NCBI GenBank assembly: GCA_010909165.1
Contig: VJWM01000106.1
Coordinates: forward strand, 62,001 to 126,000
Direction: 5' to 3'
DNA length: 64,000 bases
Source: Anthoceros angustus
Taxonomy: Eukaryota; Streptophyta; Anthocerotopsida; Anthocerotales; Anthocerotaceae
Made by a program: the position numbers and the translations under genes. Below, in pieces: positions 55,426-64,000 of the stretch. The notes under the pieces were generated by a model. It was not told the origin of the DNA and made no database searches. It worked only from the letters and a program-made list of their open reading frames with translations. Position 1 is the first letter of the stretch. The number at the start of each line of letters is the position of its first letter.

Positions 55426-55977
55426 ATGAAAAATATTATTTTTGTTAATATTGTAGTGATTATGTTGTTCCGAATAAATCTGGTTAGAACTGAAACATCA
55501 ATAAATAGTCAAATAATTACAGATTGTGCAGGTCATTTGCCAAATTATCCAGAATCATACCGTCCATCAATATGGGCTGCAACATCCATACTTATCGACG
55601 AAGGGGAGGAAAATTTTCCAGAAGGCTTACCCCATGAAATGACTCTGTATTCTCAGGATACGACTCATACACTACCACTGTTTTGGGGTGTAGTGAATTG
55701 TTATACCCAAATATCTCAAGAGCAACATAAAATGATACTAGATGCCAAAGACAAACAGGAAGATGAAGCTCCTTCTAAACCAAATCCCGGAGAGAAACCG
55801 GAAGATGATGCTCCTACTAAACCAAATCCTCAAATGATCACTTCAGCCCAATGTAAAGCTTGTCTAATCACGCTCCGTGATAAACTTGCTCGTGAATGTC
55901 CCGATGCATCATCAGCCACGAGTTACTACATGACGGGTTGTTATATAACTTATAATTATGATTATTCATTAGTTTAA
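55426..55977 (+). CDS. Secreted Gnk2/DUF26-like protein
   Basis: I choose the ATG at 55426 because it gives a signal peptide (MKNIIFVNIVVIMLFRINLVRT); upstream in-frame ATGs exist to 55354. The mature part has the cysteine plan of a Gnk2-homologous (DUF26) domain: TDC near the N-terminus, VNC, then QCKACLITLRDKLARECP, i.e. C-x2-C-x10-C, and after 12 more residues GCYITY. The domain is known in plant antifungal proteins, cysteine-rich receptor kinases and plasmodesmal proteins; here there is no kinase or second domain. Unusual: about 40 residues rich in Asp, Glu, Lys and Pro, with a 13-residue repeat (EDEAPSKPNP / EDDAPTKPNP), are inserted between the second Cys and the C-x2-C. The codons are AT-rich, unlike the GC-rich neighbours. 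Single exon, 183 aa. Confidence 0.7.
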   Translation: MKNIIFVNIVVIMLFRINLVRTETSINSQIITDCAGHLPNYPESYRPSIWAATSILIDEGEENFPEGLPHEMTLYSQDTTHTLPLFWGVVNCYTQISQEQHKMILDAKDKQEDEAPSKPNPGEKPEDDAPTKPNPQMITSAQCKACLITLRDKLARECPDASSATSYYMTGCYITYNYDYSLV

Positions 55978-56655
55978 AGAACCTTAAAATATATTTTAAT
56001 TATTGATGTTATAATTAGTACATATGTTCAACAAGTCACAAAGTGTATGAAGTTTTGAAATGGATGTCAGCACGGAGGGCTGCTGTAATGAGCTTTAGTA
56101 CCTGTCCGTCCTCAAGTTGCTATAAAAAGACTAAGTCTAGGTTTAAACGAAACCTGCATCCGCCTTCAAGATGCCAAAGGCCGTTGGTGCATATTCTTAT
56201 TTTATCCGAGAGACAAAAAAAACGGAACCCGATTCAAGTTCCTCATCAAGCTACCATGTGGACCACATGGGATGAAATTTTGCGTTCAGTCACCTGTAAA
56301 GGCAGATTCACAATCCGGCAAGTTTGAAGAGAGGTGTGACCAGCACGTTCGAGATAAGCCAATACAAGGAACCTTATGAGAAATAATACAATAACCCAAC
56401 AAATGGGTCTCACACTGCAAAGAAGCAAGGGGCTGGCTCAATCAAACCGGACATAGTTGTACAGAGTGGGCAACAATCATCTATCATCGCAGCTGTACAG
56501 GTCGTCAACCATGTCAAACACGGGGATGACGACTCACTCACGTTGTCCCTGCTCTACAAGCCTGAAGTTGCTCAAATCTCCGGAGTAATCCCACGTTCCA
56601 ACGAGAGTTGAGATCAAGTTCAGCAAAAGAATAAGCATACCATAGCCCCACCCAC
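55978..56655. other. Region between the DUF26-like gene and the membrane-protein gene
   Basis: Holds the 3' ends of two convergent genes. The frame 56043-56327 (+) shows no domain. It returns to average composition at about 56450, which probably marks the 3' UTR of the minus-strand gene. Confidence 0.4.
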
Positions 56656-59137
56656 TCACGCAAGATGCACTCCATCTGGAGCTCTTACTCCGTTCCGCGC
56701 TTGAGGGGGTGGAGCGCTCGGGGCTGTTGGAGGAGCAGCCCCGCCGTAGATGGGAGGCTTGCTGGAACCGGACCGGCGACCGGTTCTGCGAACAAATAAC
56801 AACCATAGAAGGATGCCCAGCAGAGCTCCCCCTGACACCAGTATGAGGCCCGAATATATCCACCTCGTGTACCTGATGAGCTTAGGGCACCTGGTGGTGG
56901 TGATCACTGTCAAAGTCTCCCGGACAAAGTTACAGTTCTCCAGGTCGGTGAGGATAGGCCCGTAGTAGGACAGATTGTTTGCGACGGTAACCCCTGTTGC
57001 AAGCTCTCTATAAACCTCAGGTGTCAACCTCCCCGGTGATGTGCATATGGTGCCGTTGAACTGGCAGACAAAAGGCTCCCAGACCTGTGCAGGCAACACC
57101 GCCCACATAGTCAGTACCCGATGGCCAAGGTCGGAATAACCTGAAAACAAAAGGACCAACATGCTTGGGCACCATACCGTGATGGCAGAGGAGAGATTCG
57201 CAGGCCCTGTTAAGCCCAGAAGAGGGACTAGCGGGCCTGAAGCATTGAAGGAGATGGCCGCCCGGGAGTTTGAAAAGGCAATCACTACGTTTGAGATGTT
57301 GACAACACTGTCTCTGTATGTTATCGTACGTTGCAGGGTCTGGTTTGCTTCGACAGGATTAACACAAGGTAAAATATCGTCGAGATTTGTCTGTGCTGCT
57401 GGATGTGTTGTCCATTCTTGCATAGCAACGCATGTATCTCCCATGGCACTGCACATGTCAGGCACCAAACGCTTAGAGGAAAGAAAGAGAGTGAAGGGCC
57501 TACCACTTCCCAAAAGAGAGGGCTACCATCCTGTCAAAGTAGCTTACGTACTTGTGTAAAAGGAGGAACACCCCCACCAAAATCCATGTCGCAGCAACCA
57601 GGAACCAGCCAATGAAGGAGAGCCTGATGAACGAACCAACGAAACGTGTGAACAAACTTTGCATTTACAAGAAGGAAACCAGAAAAGAGGTCAGGGCAAA
57701 CACACAGTAGGAGTAGTATGGGGCAGATTTTGCTTACACGTAAATAACTGAGAAGAAACCATATAAAGCGAAGACTGCCAGAGAGACAACAAGGCTCACG
57801 TCAGCGGTCGCTGAAGCCCATCCGAACAAAACAATAACGTTTGTGCGAGACACAAATTCAGCAGCACACTGCACTTACATAGTCCAATGAGCACCAACAA
57901 GACCATGACTCCCGCAACGATAATCAGCGCAAGGCGGCTGCGAAACGCAGAAGCGTGATCAGAATGGGACATCCAACCACTGGCTGAAACGAGAGAAAAG
58001 TACAGAAAACCCTTTGCCAGCGCACTTACACCCAGCCAAGAGCTTTGCGGATCTTGTGAGCGTTGTCATCCGTCTTCAGCTGTAGAGTGTTAGCTGAGCT
58101 TTTCAAGCTGTTCGACAGTGTAGTCAGCTCAGCCCGATCGTTGGGAGGCACAACGCTTTGATTCAGAACTTGCACACTTTCGACGGTCACCAAAAACGCT
58201 GACACGTTCCGCAGATTTCCCTGAGTGACTTCTGATTGACTCACAATGTAGTCCAAAGTACCCGTGGTTTCAGAATGAAATTTCTGCTGCCCATAGTAAA
58301 GCCAGGCCGCACCAGCACTGCACAGAGAACACCTCAATTCATCAGCCCTCGAACAGAGACACCATCCCCAGTAGCCCGAACCGCGTGAAACCCAACATCG
58401 TAAACTCACATGGCGGCAATAGTGAGCAGGATGAGAATAATCGCTGGAATGATGTAACTCGCGCGCCCGCCCTCGTACCGCTTCCTCAGCCGGTTCGGGC
58501 AGCAGCAGCAGCAAGTGCAGAGCAGGAGCAGCATGATCAAGCCCAGAATCAGCCATGCCGCGGCTATGATAAACCCGGGCAAGCCAGTCCATCCCACAGA
58601 CTATCAAACCAACAAACACACCAACAGTCAGTAGGGGAACAGTCACTGCCAGTGTTCAGAAGAAGAACAGAAGCCCAACTTGGCCACAACGTAGGCGGCC
58701 AGGTAGCAGCACGACTCAGCCCCTCACCGCCCAGTAGTGCGTGTTCCGAATGTCCCACCCGTCCTTGTACGTCTTGAATCCATCCGTGGGATCCCGCCTG
58801 TCCGTCCGGTTGGCAGCCAGAATCAGCGTCTGGTTAGTGGGAACCTGGGCGGCCTCAGCTGGAGCCGGGGCCTGCTTCAAGCTCCTGCCCACAATCCTGG
58901 ATTCCCAGCTCCCCCCACCTGCACCAAACCCAAAACTCCCCCCGTCAAACCCAACACCGCGACCAAGCACACGCCCCATCTGCCTCAAAACAGAACCACC
59001 CAACAACTCGTACCGGCAACCAGATCGAAGTCCGACACCCCTTGCACAGCAGCAGGAGAGCAAGCTAAAACGATCGCCGAGAGCACTAAAACGCCTGCTG
59101 CAGAGAGCACCCATGTGCCCCCTCTGAGCGTCCCCAT
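56656..59137 (-). CDS. Plant multi-spanning membrane protein of unknown function (At2g12400/At2g25270-like)
   Basis: Multi-exon minus-strand gene. Proposed exon 1 59039-59137 encodes a signal peptide (MGTLRGGTWVLSAAGVLVLS) and a second exon from 58979 gives ILAANRTDRRDPTDGFKTYK and NTHYWA; both joins are in frame, but the donor GTGTCG is weak. Next come a first membrane segment and a Cys cluster (WLILGLIMLLLLCTCCCCCP, near 58500), YIIPAIILILLTIAAM, a coiled luminal segment (58026-58320), further membrane segments (RLALIIVAGVMVLLVLIGL near 57920; FIGWFLVAATWILVGVFLLL near 57590), a Cys-rich ectodomain (GDTCVAMQEWTTHP, LDDILPCVNP; GTICTSPGRLTPEVYREL), a last membrane segment and a Pro-rich tail (PPTAPSAPPPQARNG). 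The order matches a conserved plant family, with a tweety-like layout. Function unknown. Exact exon ends in the middle are not certain. Confidence 0.8.
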
Positions 59138-59974
59138 CTCCGCGCCCTCCAATTCGGCTCACTTCAGCCCGGCCCAGCCCAACCCAGCGCAGCGCAGCTC
59201 ACCGCAACGTCAGACGACACAATGCAATGCAATGCAATGCGGCGCAGAGGACAGCCGCCCTGACAGTGAAAGGCAGAGGATCGGGAGGTTCAAGCTCGGA
59301 AGGCCGCGGTACGGGAGGGCGGCTGGCCAGAGAGTGGGAGTCTGGAGCCCGGAAGAAGTAGCACCATCGGAACATGGGCGCGCGGGGTGGGGGGCCGGGC
59401 CGGGCTGGCAGCCGCGGGGAGGCCCACGCTGAGGCAAACCAGGATTGACAGCCACGGGTCCGGGACAGCCACTCACCCGGTTGCTCCACGAAACTGCGCA
59501 AGGGCCGTGGACGCAGTTACGCACCGCCGCTGTCGCGGTCCCCCGCGCAGTCCGCTGCCCGCGGTTTGAATTCCTGCCGTTTCCCAATTCCGCCGCCAAG
59601 TCCCGGTGTTGGCCACGTCACGTGATCGTGCACCATGTCAGCCGCGGCCCGTGCCTGCCCCGGCAGCAGGTGGTAGGCGGTCTCGGCTCATCCCAGCGGG
59701 CCCCACGCGCTTTCGGCTTTTCCAGCCGCGCATCCAGGTTGGACCAGGTGGAGGGGAGGCGCGGACACATATGCACGAGTGACTTGCGCGGTAGCAGCCT
59801 GACAGGAGTCGGACAGTCGGACAGTAGGACAAGACGGTTTTAATTCTTCTGTTAGCAAGGATGCTGTTTCATGTCCATACATGCATGCAAAGTTAGCGCT
59901 ACGGGACACGCAACATGCCTCGGGGAAGGAAGGGGGAAAAGCTGGAGGGCACAAAGAGGGGGGGAGGCGTGGCG
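59138..59974. promoter_or_regulatory. GC-rich promoter space with a G-box
   Basis: Upstream region of the membrane-protein gene and 3' side of the bestrophin gene. CACGTG at 59620-59625, within 'ccacgtcacgtgatc', is a perfect G-box (bZIP/bHLH site), about 480 bp upstream of the proposed start. Its use is inferred. 'caatgcaatgcaatgc' repeats at 59219-59239. Confidence 0.4.
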
Positions 59975-61765
59975 TCACCGTCTGAGGCGGGCCTGGATGG
60001 CCTTGAACTGGGCGTGGGAATGGGCGAGGCATTCCACGCTCTTGCGCATGCTGGTGCACATGTTGGCCAAGGGGAGGACGGAAAAGGGTTCTTCGATGAG
60101 CACTCCCACCTGTAGACAGGACAGGTACAGCACCGGGTTGCGTACAGGGAAGGGAAGCGTGGTTCTGTAAATGTAGATATGTTATATGGAAGCAGTAATA
60201 CAGCTTGTAAAGCGATGAGAAGGAGGGGGAAGTTTTTGCACCTCGTCGATGCAGAAAAGGGCCGTGGAGCTGAGGAAGGTGGCGGGCACCACGGTCCATC
60301 CACACTGATCCCACAGCGCCAGCGGGAGTACCACATGCCAAAACACCAAGAACAAGGATGTCAACCTTGTGTAAGATACAGGGACAGGAGTACGAAAAAT
60401 GCGCTCGCATGCCCCCAAGTTGTCATGCAATTGTGTTACGTTGGCATCCTGCAAGGACGGGGTGTAGCTGGTAAGTGGGTTGTTAGGAGGCGGATGACGG
60501 ACTGCGACCTGCAACATAGGCTGTCCATTCTATCCAAATCGGGGGCAACTACTGCTAGTGTGAAAGCCAAGCATGTGGGCAGGGAGGGGTACCATGTCGT
60601 ACCCCTACCTGCAGGTACCTGCATTGATCAACAACTGACCATTAAAGCTAACTTCATGTCGCTTAATTGGCAGCTTTGGATGAGTCCTGATACCATCTGC
60701 AGCACATGGTTTGGTCGGTGGGCGGATGCCAGCAGGGAGGCCAACTCATCCTCGTCCAGCAAGTCCAGGAGCTCTTCCTCCAGCTTTTCCCCCGGCAACA
60801 GCTGATGCTTCAGGCAGAGGGGGAACGCCACCTGCGGGCCATTGACAGGTTGAGGAGATGTGAGAGGAGTACGTATTCCAGTGCTGTGACTCCGGGGAAG
60901 CCAGCAGTAATTCTCATCAGCGCAAAGCTTGCTTGATTGCTTGATTGTTTGCTTGGCGAGATGATGCGTACTGCTGAATCACAGCCCTTCCTGTCAGACA
61001 CTGTAGATTTTATGACACTGGGAGGAGGAGAAGGTGACCAGGTCTGACAATGTAATCCAGGAGGCGCCGGAGAGAGTCTTGACTTTCCACGTCGTTGATC
61101 CAAGACAGAGCCTGCCTCGCCAGATCCCTCGTCCTGTTGACATTGGAGCCCCAGGCTTTCCTTGCCTCATCAAACCTGCCGTAGCAGGCGTTGGTCCGGA
61201 ACACCAGCAGCAGCGCCAGCGCCGGGGCTGTGAACTGGAAGGGGAGAGTGGAGATGTGCAGAACCGGGATCCAGGCGGGGACCACCGACACCGCGCAATT
61301 GAACGCAGCCACCGCTGCGGCAATCAGTGTCAGGGCCAGCACCGGAGCCCTGAGAGAGAATAACACCCTGGGGCAGGAGGCTGAGAAGAGGTGGCGGACA
61401 TGGCGGCTGCTGCTCCTGTGCCTGCTCCAGTCATCGTGATCGTAAACTGTCTGCAACGAGGACAGCAACATGCACTCTGCACCCATCTTCTTCCTCCCAA
61501 ACCCTTGCTTTTGGCCTGGAGGAACAATTGTAGCCCCGGCAGCGGGAACGTCCATGTCCCAGAATGCATCCGACCCACATCCTTGCTCTGAGTGCGGCTC
61601 CGACGAAACCGCACACCGATATTTCTTGAGCTTCGATCCCTTGCCGAGCTCTTGCGGGAAGGCCCGTTGCCACTTCTTGCTGGATTTGAAGAGGCCGGGG
61701 GCGTCCTGCGACTGCGGCTGGGGCCTCATTGGCCGGGTGTGGAATAATGGCGTTCCCAGTGCCAT
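59975..61765 (-). CDS. Bestrophin-like chloroplast anion channel (VCCN type)
   Basis: Four exons, phases consistent: 61049-61765, 60640-60831, 60242-60448, 59975-60109 (minus), 416 aa. By family it is a voltage-dependent chloride channel of the thylakoid membrane that adjusts proton motive force. An N-terminal stretch rich in Ser and Lys looks like a plastid transit peptide. The bestrophin/UPF0187 domain begins with HVRHLFSASCPRVLFSLRAP, then the family core PFQFTAPALALLLVFRTNAC, YGRFDEARKAWGSNVNRTRD, HRPNHVLQM, PVSYTRLTSLFLVFWHVVLP, and the C-terminal VGVLIEEPFSVLPLANMC. Family hallmark residues are present, including the YTRHTR-like 'SYTRLTS' and the acidic IEEPF. Length is close to plant VCCN proteins. 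Looks functional. Confidence 0.92.
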
Positions 61766-62710
61766 GTCCTCTGCAATTCAATCCCACACAATCGTCACGA
61801 CCCAGCAAAATGTTGATCCACGCCATTGCAATTGAGACCGGAATCTACCATCTGTGGCTTTCCCGGGCCGCCACGAGGCACTCAACCGCCGGGTCTTCCT
61901 CTTGAGAATCGGAATCACTGGCCATACCACAGGCTCGTCTTTTTGAGGCAATGTCATGGTCCCCGGACTTCCTGTCTCCCGCCGGAATGGCACAGGAAAG
62001 TAGCCCTAATTCTCGGGGTTAGCATTCAACCAGAAGCTTCTGGAGCAGTATTGCCAAACTTTAAGGCACATTCTAGACATTGGAGATGAAGTGCTTTTTG
62101 GGACAATACCAAGGGATTTGGACCACACAGAAAACGATGTACATATTCCTGGGTGACGACTTCTTTACTGGGCTTCGCAGGCTTGGCAACAGTGAAACTG
62201 CACCACAGACAGAGGGAAATAGAAGAAGACGGAAGTGCATAGGTCATCAATTTGAATTTCATGTCGGAAATAACAACTATTTACACAGGCTGTAAATCTT
62301 GATTCCCTTATCAAAAGGAGTGTGGTAGGCATCCATCTCCATCGGCAGGACACGACAAGGAAACACCTCAGTTCCGCAGCCCCCAGACGCAAGCGAAAGG
62401 CCTTGTAAATTCATGTGTCAGTAGGATGGCCTAAACCCTGGGCCATCAGCAGAACATCGAATGGAAATGTTGACCCGAAATCTGATACCGCAGGCCCAGA
62501 GCACTATGACTGCTATTAGAAACGAATCCCAACCCACCACGCCACCATGGCTGCTAGTGCTAACAGCTCAGGAAAGCTAAAGAATGAACATTGTGTCCTC
62601 CCCTTTCCTGCTTTGGGATATGTAGGATAGCAGCTTGCCTGGAGAGCATGCCATTTTTTTTTCCGAAGGGGGAAGCAGCCTTCTCAAACCCGCAACCCCT
62701 GCTTCCAGCT
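61766..62710. other. Intergenic region between the bestrophin-like and rhomboid genes
   Basis: Promoter/5' UTR of the bestrophin gene and 3' UTR of the rhomboid gene. The small open frames here (for example 62026-62262, minus) have no recognisable domain. No RNA gene or repeat seen. Confidence 0.45.
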
Positions 62711-63709
62711 CTAGCTCGAATCGCAGTTCCATTTAGATGTCGGCACGCAGGACAGGTAGTGACACCACTTGCAGCCCTTGTTCGGATTCACGCCCTTGAA
62801 TAAAAGAATAATAGCTGCAGCATACCCGGCCACGAGAAGAACGGCGGCCAAGATCCAGAGGGCGTACTGGTACTTCTTGTGCTTGGGCTTCACAGGCTCT
62901 CCAGGCGCGGCATCACGCTTATGCACCCACCCGAACTGAGGCCGGACAAGCAACACGAACCCGAGCAGCAATCCCGACACGAAACCTCCGAGATGCGCGA
63001 AATTGTCCACGCGAGGCATCAGCCCGAACGCAAGGTTGACGAGGATGATGAAGAGCAGGGAGCAGAGAGCGGTGCAGCGCCGAGTGTAGATAGACCAATT
63101 CACCAACAGCTCCGCAAGCGTAGCCCCTAGGAGACCAAACAAAGCACCCGACGCCCCGACAGAGATCAATGTCCGACTGAACAGCGCCGACAGCAGACTG
63201 CCTCCAAACCCGGACAGCAGGTAGATCAACCCTATCCTGATGAAGCCAAACTCCTGCTCCAGCCGGAGCCCGATGAACAACAAGCCGAGCATATTGGCCA
63301 GCAGGTGGAACAGCCCTGCGTGCAACCACATACAAGTGATAAGCCGCCATCCTTGATACCGGTATACCACCAACTGCGTGTCCAACGCTCCAAGGTTGAG
63401 CAGCGTGTCCGAAGACGGCCCTAAAAGCGGATTCTCCCGCCACGGCTGGAAAGAGAACCTCTTCAACCACCTCGCGATGCATCCATTAGCCGAGTTGACG
63501 GGGCAATCGTTCTTGTACATAGTGATCACAAACATCACAACGTTCGCCAACACAAACACCGGAACCAGCCACGTCCACCAGGTCGTCGGCTTCCTGCTGG
63601 CAGCCATGGTCTCCCCTGATCCCTGAGGGGGAGGAGACAGAGGATAAACACCGTTTCCCTTCCCTCTCTTCTTCAATGACCCGCTCCTTTCCACGTCGCC
63701 CGAGCTCAT
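62711..63709 (-). CDS. RBL: Rhomboid-like intramembrane serine protease
   Basis: Intronless, 332 aa from the ATG at 63709 (MSSGDVERSGS, like the N-termini of plant RBL proteins); an in-frame ATG at 63799 would add 30 atypical residues. The hydrophilic N-terminus is followed by TM1 (WLVPVFVLANVVMFVITMY, about 48-65), then the rhomboid core with YQGWRLITCMWLHAGLFHLL and Asn139, and the catalytic GASGALFG with Ser187. His239 is in NFAHLGGF, completing the Ser-His dyad. A seventh membrane segment at about 283-304 and a Cys-rich tail (CKWCHYLSC) follow, as in secretase-type plant rhomboids. By family it cleaves membrane-anchored substrates in Golgi or another secretory membrane. Catalytic residues are intact. 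Most plant homologs have introns, so the intronless form is worth noting. Confidence 0.95.
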   Translation of the reverse strand: MSSGDVERSGSLKKRGKGNGVYPLSPPPQGSGETMAASRKPTTWWTWLVPVFVLANVVMFVITMYKNDCPVNSANGCIARWLKRFSFQPWRENPLLGPSSDTLLNLGALDTQLVVYRYQGWRLITCMWLHAGLFHLLANMLGLLFIGLRLEQEFGFIRIGLIYLLSGFGGSLLSALFSRTLISVGASGALFGLLGATLAELLVNWSIYTRRCTALCSLLFIILVNLAFGLMPRVDNFAHLGGFVSGLLLGFVLLVRPQFGWVHKRDAAPGEPVKPKHKKYQYALWILAAVLLVAGYAAAIILLFKGVNPNKGCKWCHYLSCVPTSKWNCDSS

Positions 63710-64000
63710 TCTCCTTGCTGTCCCCCGTCCAACCTCCACCTCCCACTCCCCCTCCTCCCAAACACACGAATTCCCCCGCGCCACAACACGCAGATGCACA
63801 CACGATCAAGCCAGCCGCAATTGCACGCGAAATCCGAGCCACACAGACAGCCAGCGAGCGCTCCCGCCTTTACATCCCTACACACGATCACTCATCTTCG
63901 TTCCACCACAAGGCGATCAATCAGCTGACGCGCTTTCCCCTCCCCGGCCGCGGATTTCAAATCTGGCACTTCAGTTCTGCTCCCGGACACGGCGAGCGGC
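63710..64000. other. Upstream region of the rhomboid gene
   Basis: 5' UTR and core promoter space; the minus strand is purine-rich just upstream of the start. No specific motif I would defend. Confidence 0.4.

Overview
The window looks like nuclear DNA of a streptophyte, most likely a seed-free land plant (lycophyte, fern or bryophyte). The evidence is chloroplast-targeted PSB27 and bestrophin-like proteins, a plant arabinogalactan-protein galactosyltransferase, a plant rhomboid, a Gnk2/DUF26-type secreted protein, and short GT-AG introns of about 70-220 bp. I cannot name the species.

The window has two halves. From 1 to about 45.2 kb it is nested, decayed mobile DNA. A minus-strand Ty3/gypsy retrotransposon lies in two pieces: pol at 15.74-18.28 kb and gag plus the start of protease at 40.73-42.33 kb. 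The pieces are separated by a 22,443-bp insertion (18286-40728). It has imperfect terminal inverted repeats starting GGGTGT and a 4-bp target duplication, AGAG. Removing it with one AGAG rejoins the protease reading frame. The insertion carries degraded copies of a transposase-like gene whose motifs (DFSQNY, SDD, HGKGEHDGAGA) resemble proteins common in animal genomes; related copies lie at 3.8-8.2 kb. About 8 kb on each transposase's downstream side is unrecognised, repeat-rich DNA. A 'GTTGTAAAA' repeat field and a LINE remnant end this half.

From 45.2 kb on it is a gene cluster. PSB27 (+) shows a one-base frameshift. It is followed by a DUF1997 gene (+, six exons). A tandem duplication of about 950 bp spans the PSB27 3' part and the DUF1997 first exon. 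A GT31 hydroxyproline O-galactosyltransferase with a galectin domain (-, seven exons, 666 aa) converges on DUF1997. An AT-rich island (53.2-56.4 kb) holds the DUF26-like gene. Then, all on the minus strand, come a multi-spanning membrane protein, a bestrophin-like chloroplast anion channel (four exons, 416 aa) and an intronless rhomboid protease.

A recurrent theme is direct tandem duplication with a short shared motif at the junction, at least seven times from about 0.16 to 3.2 kb. Copies differ mainly by small indels. This is either a real tendency of the genome or an assembly/base-calling signature, and it affects how far the broken frames can be trusted.
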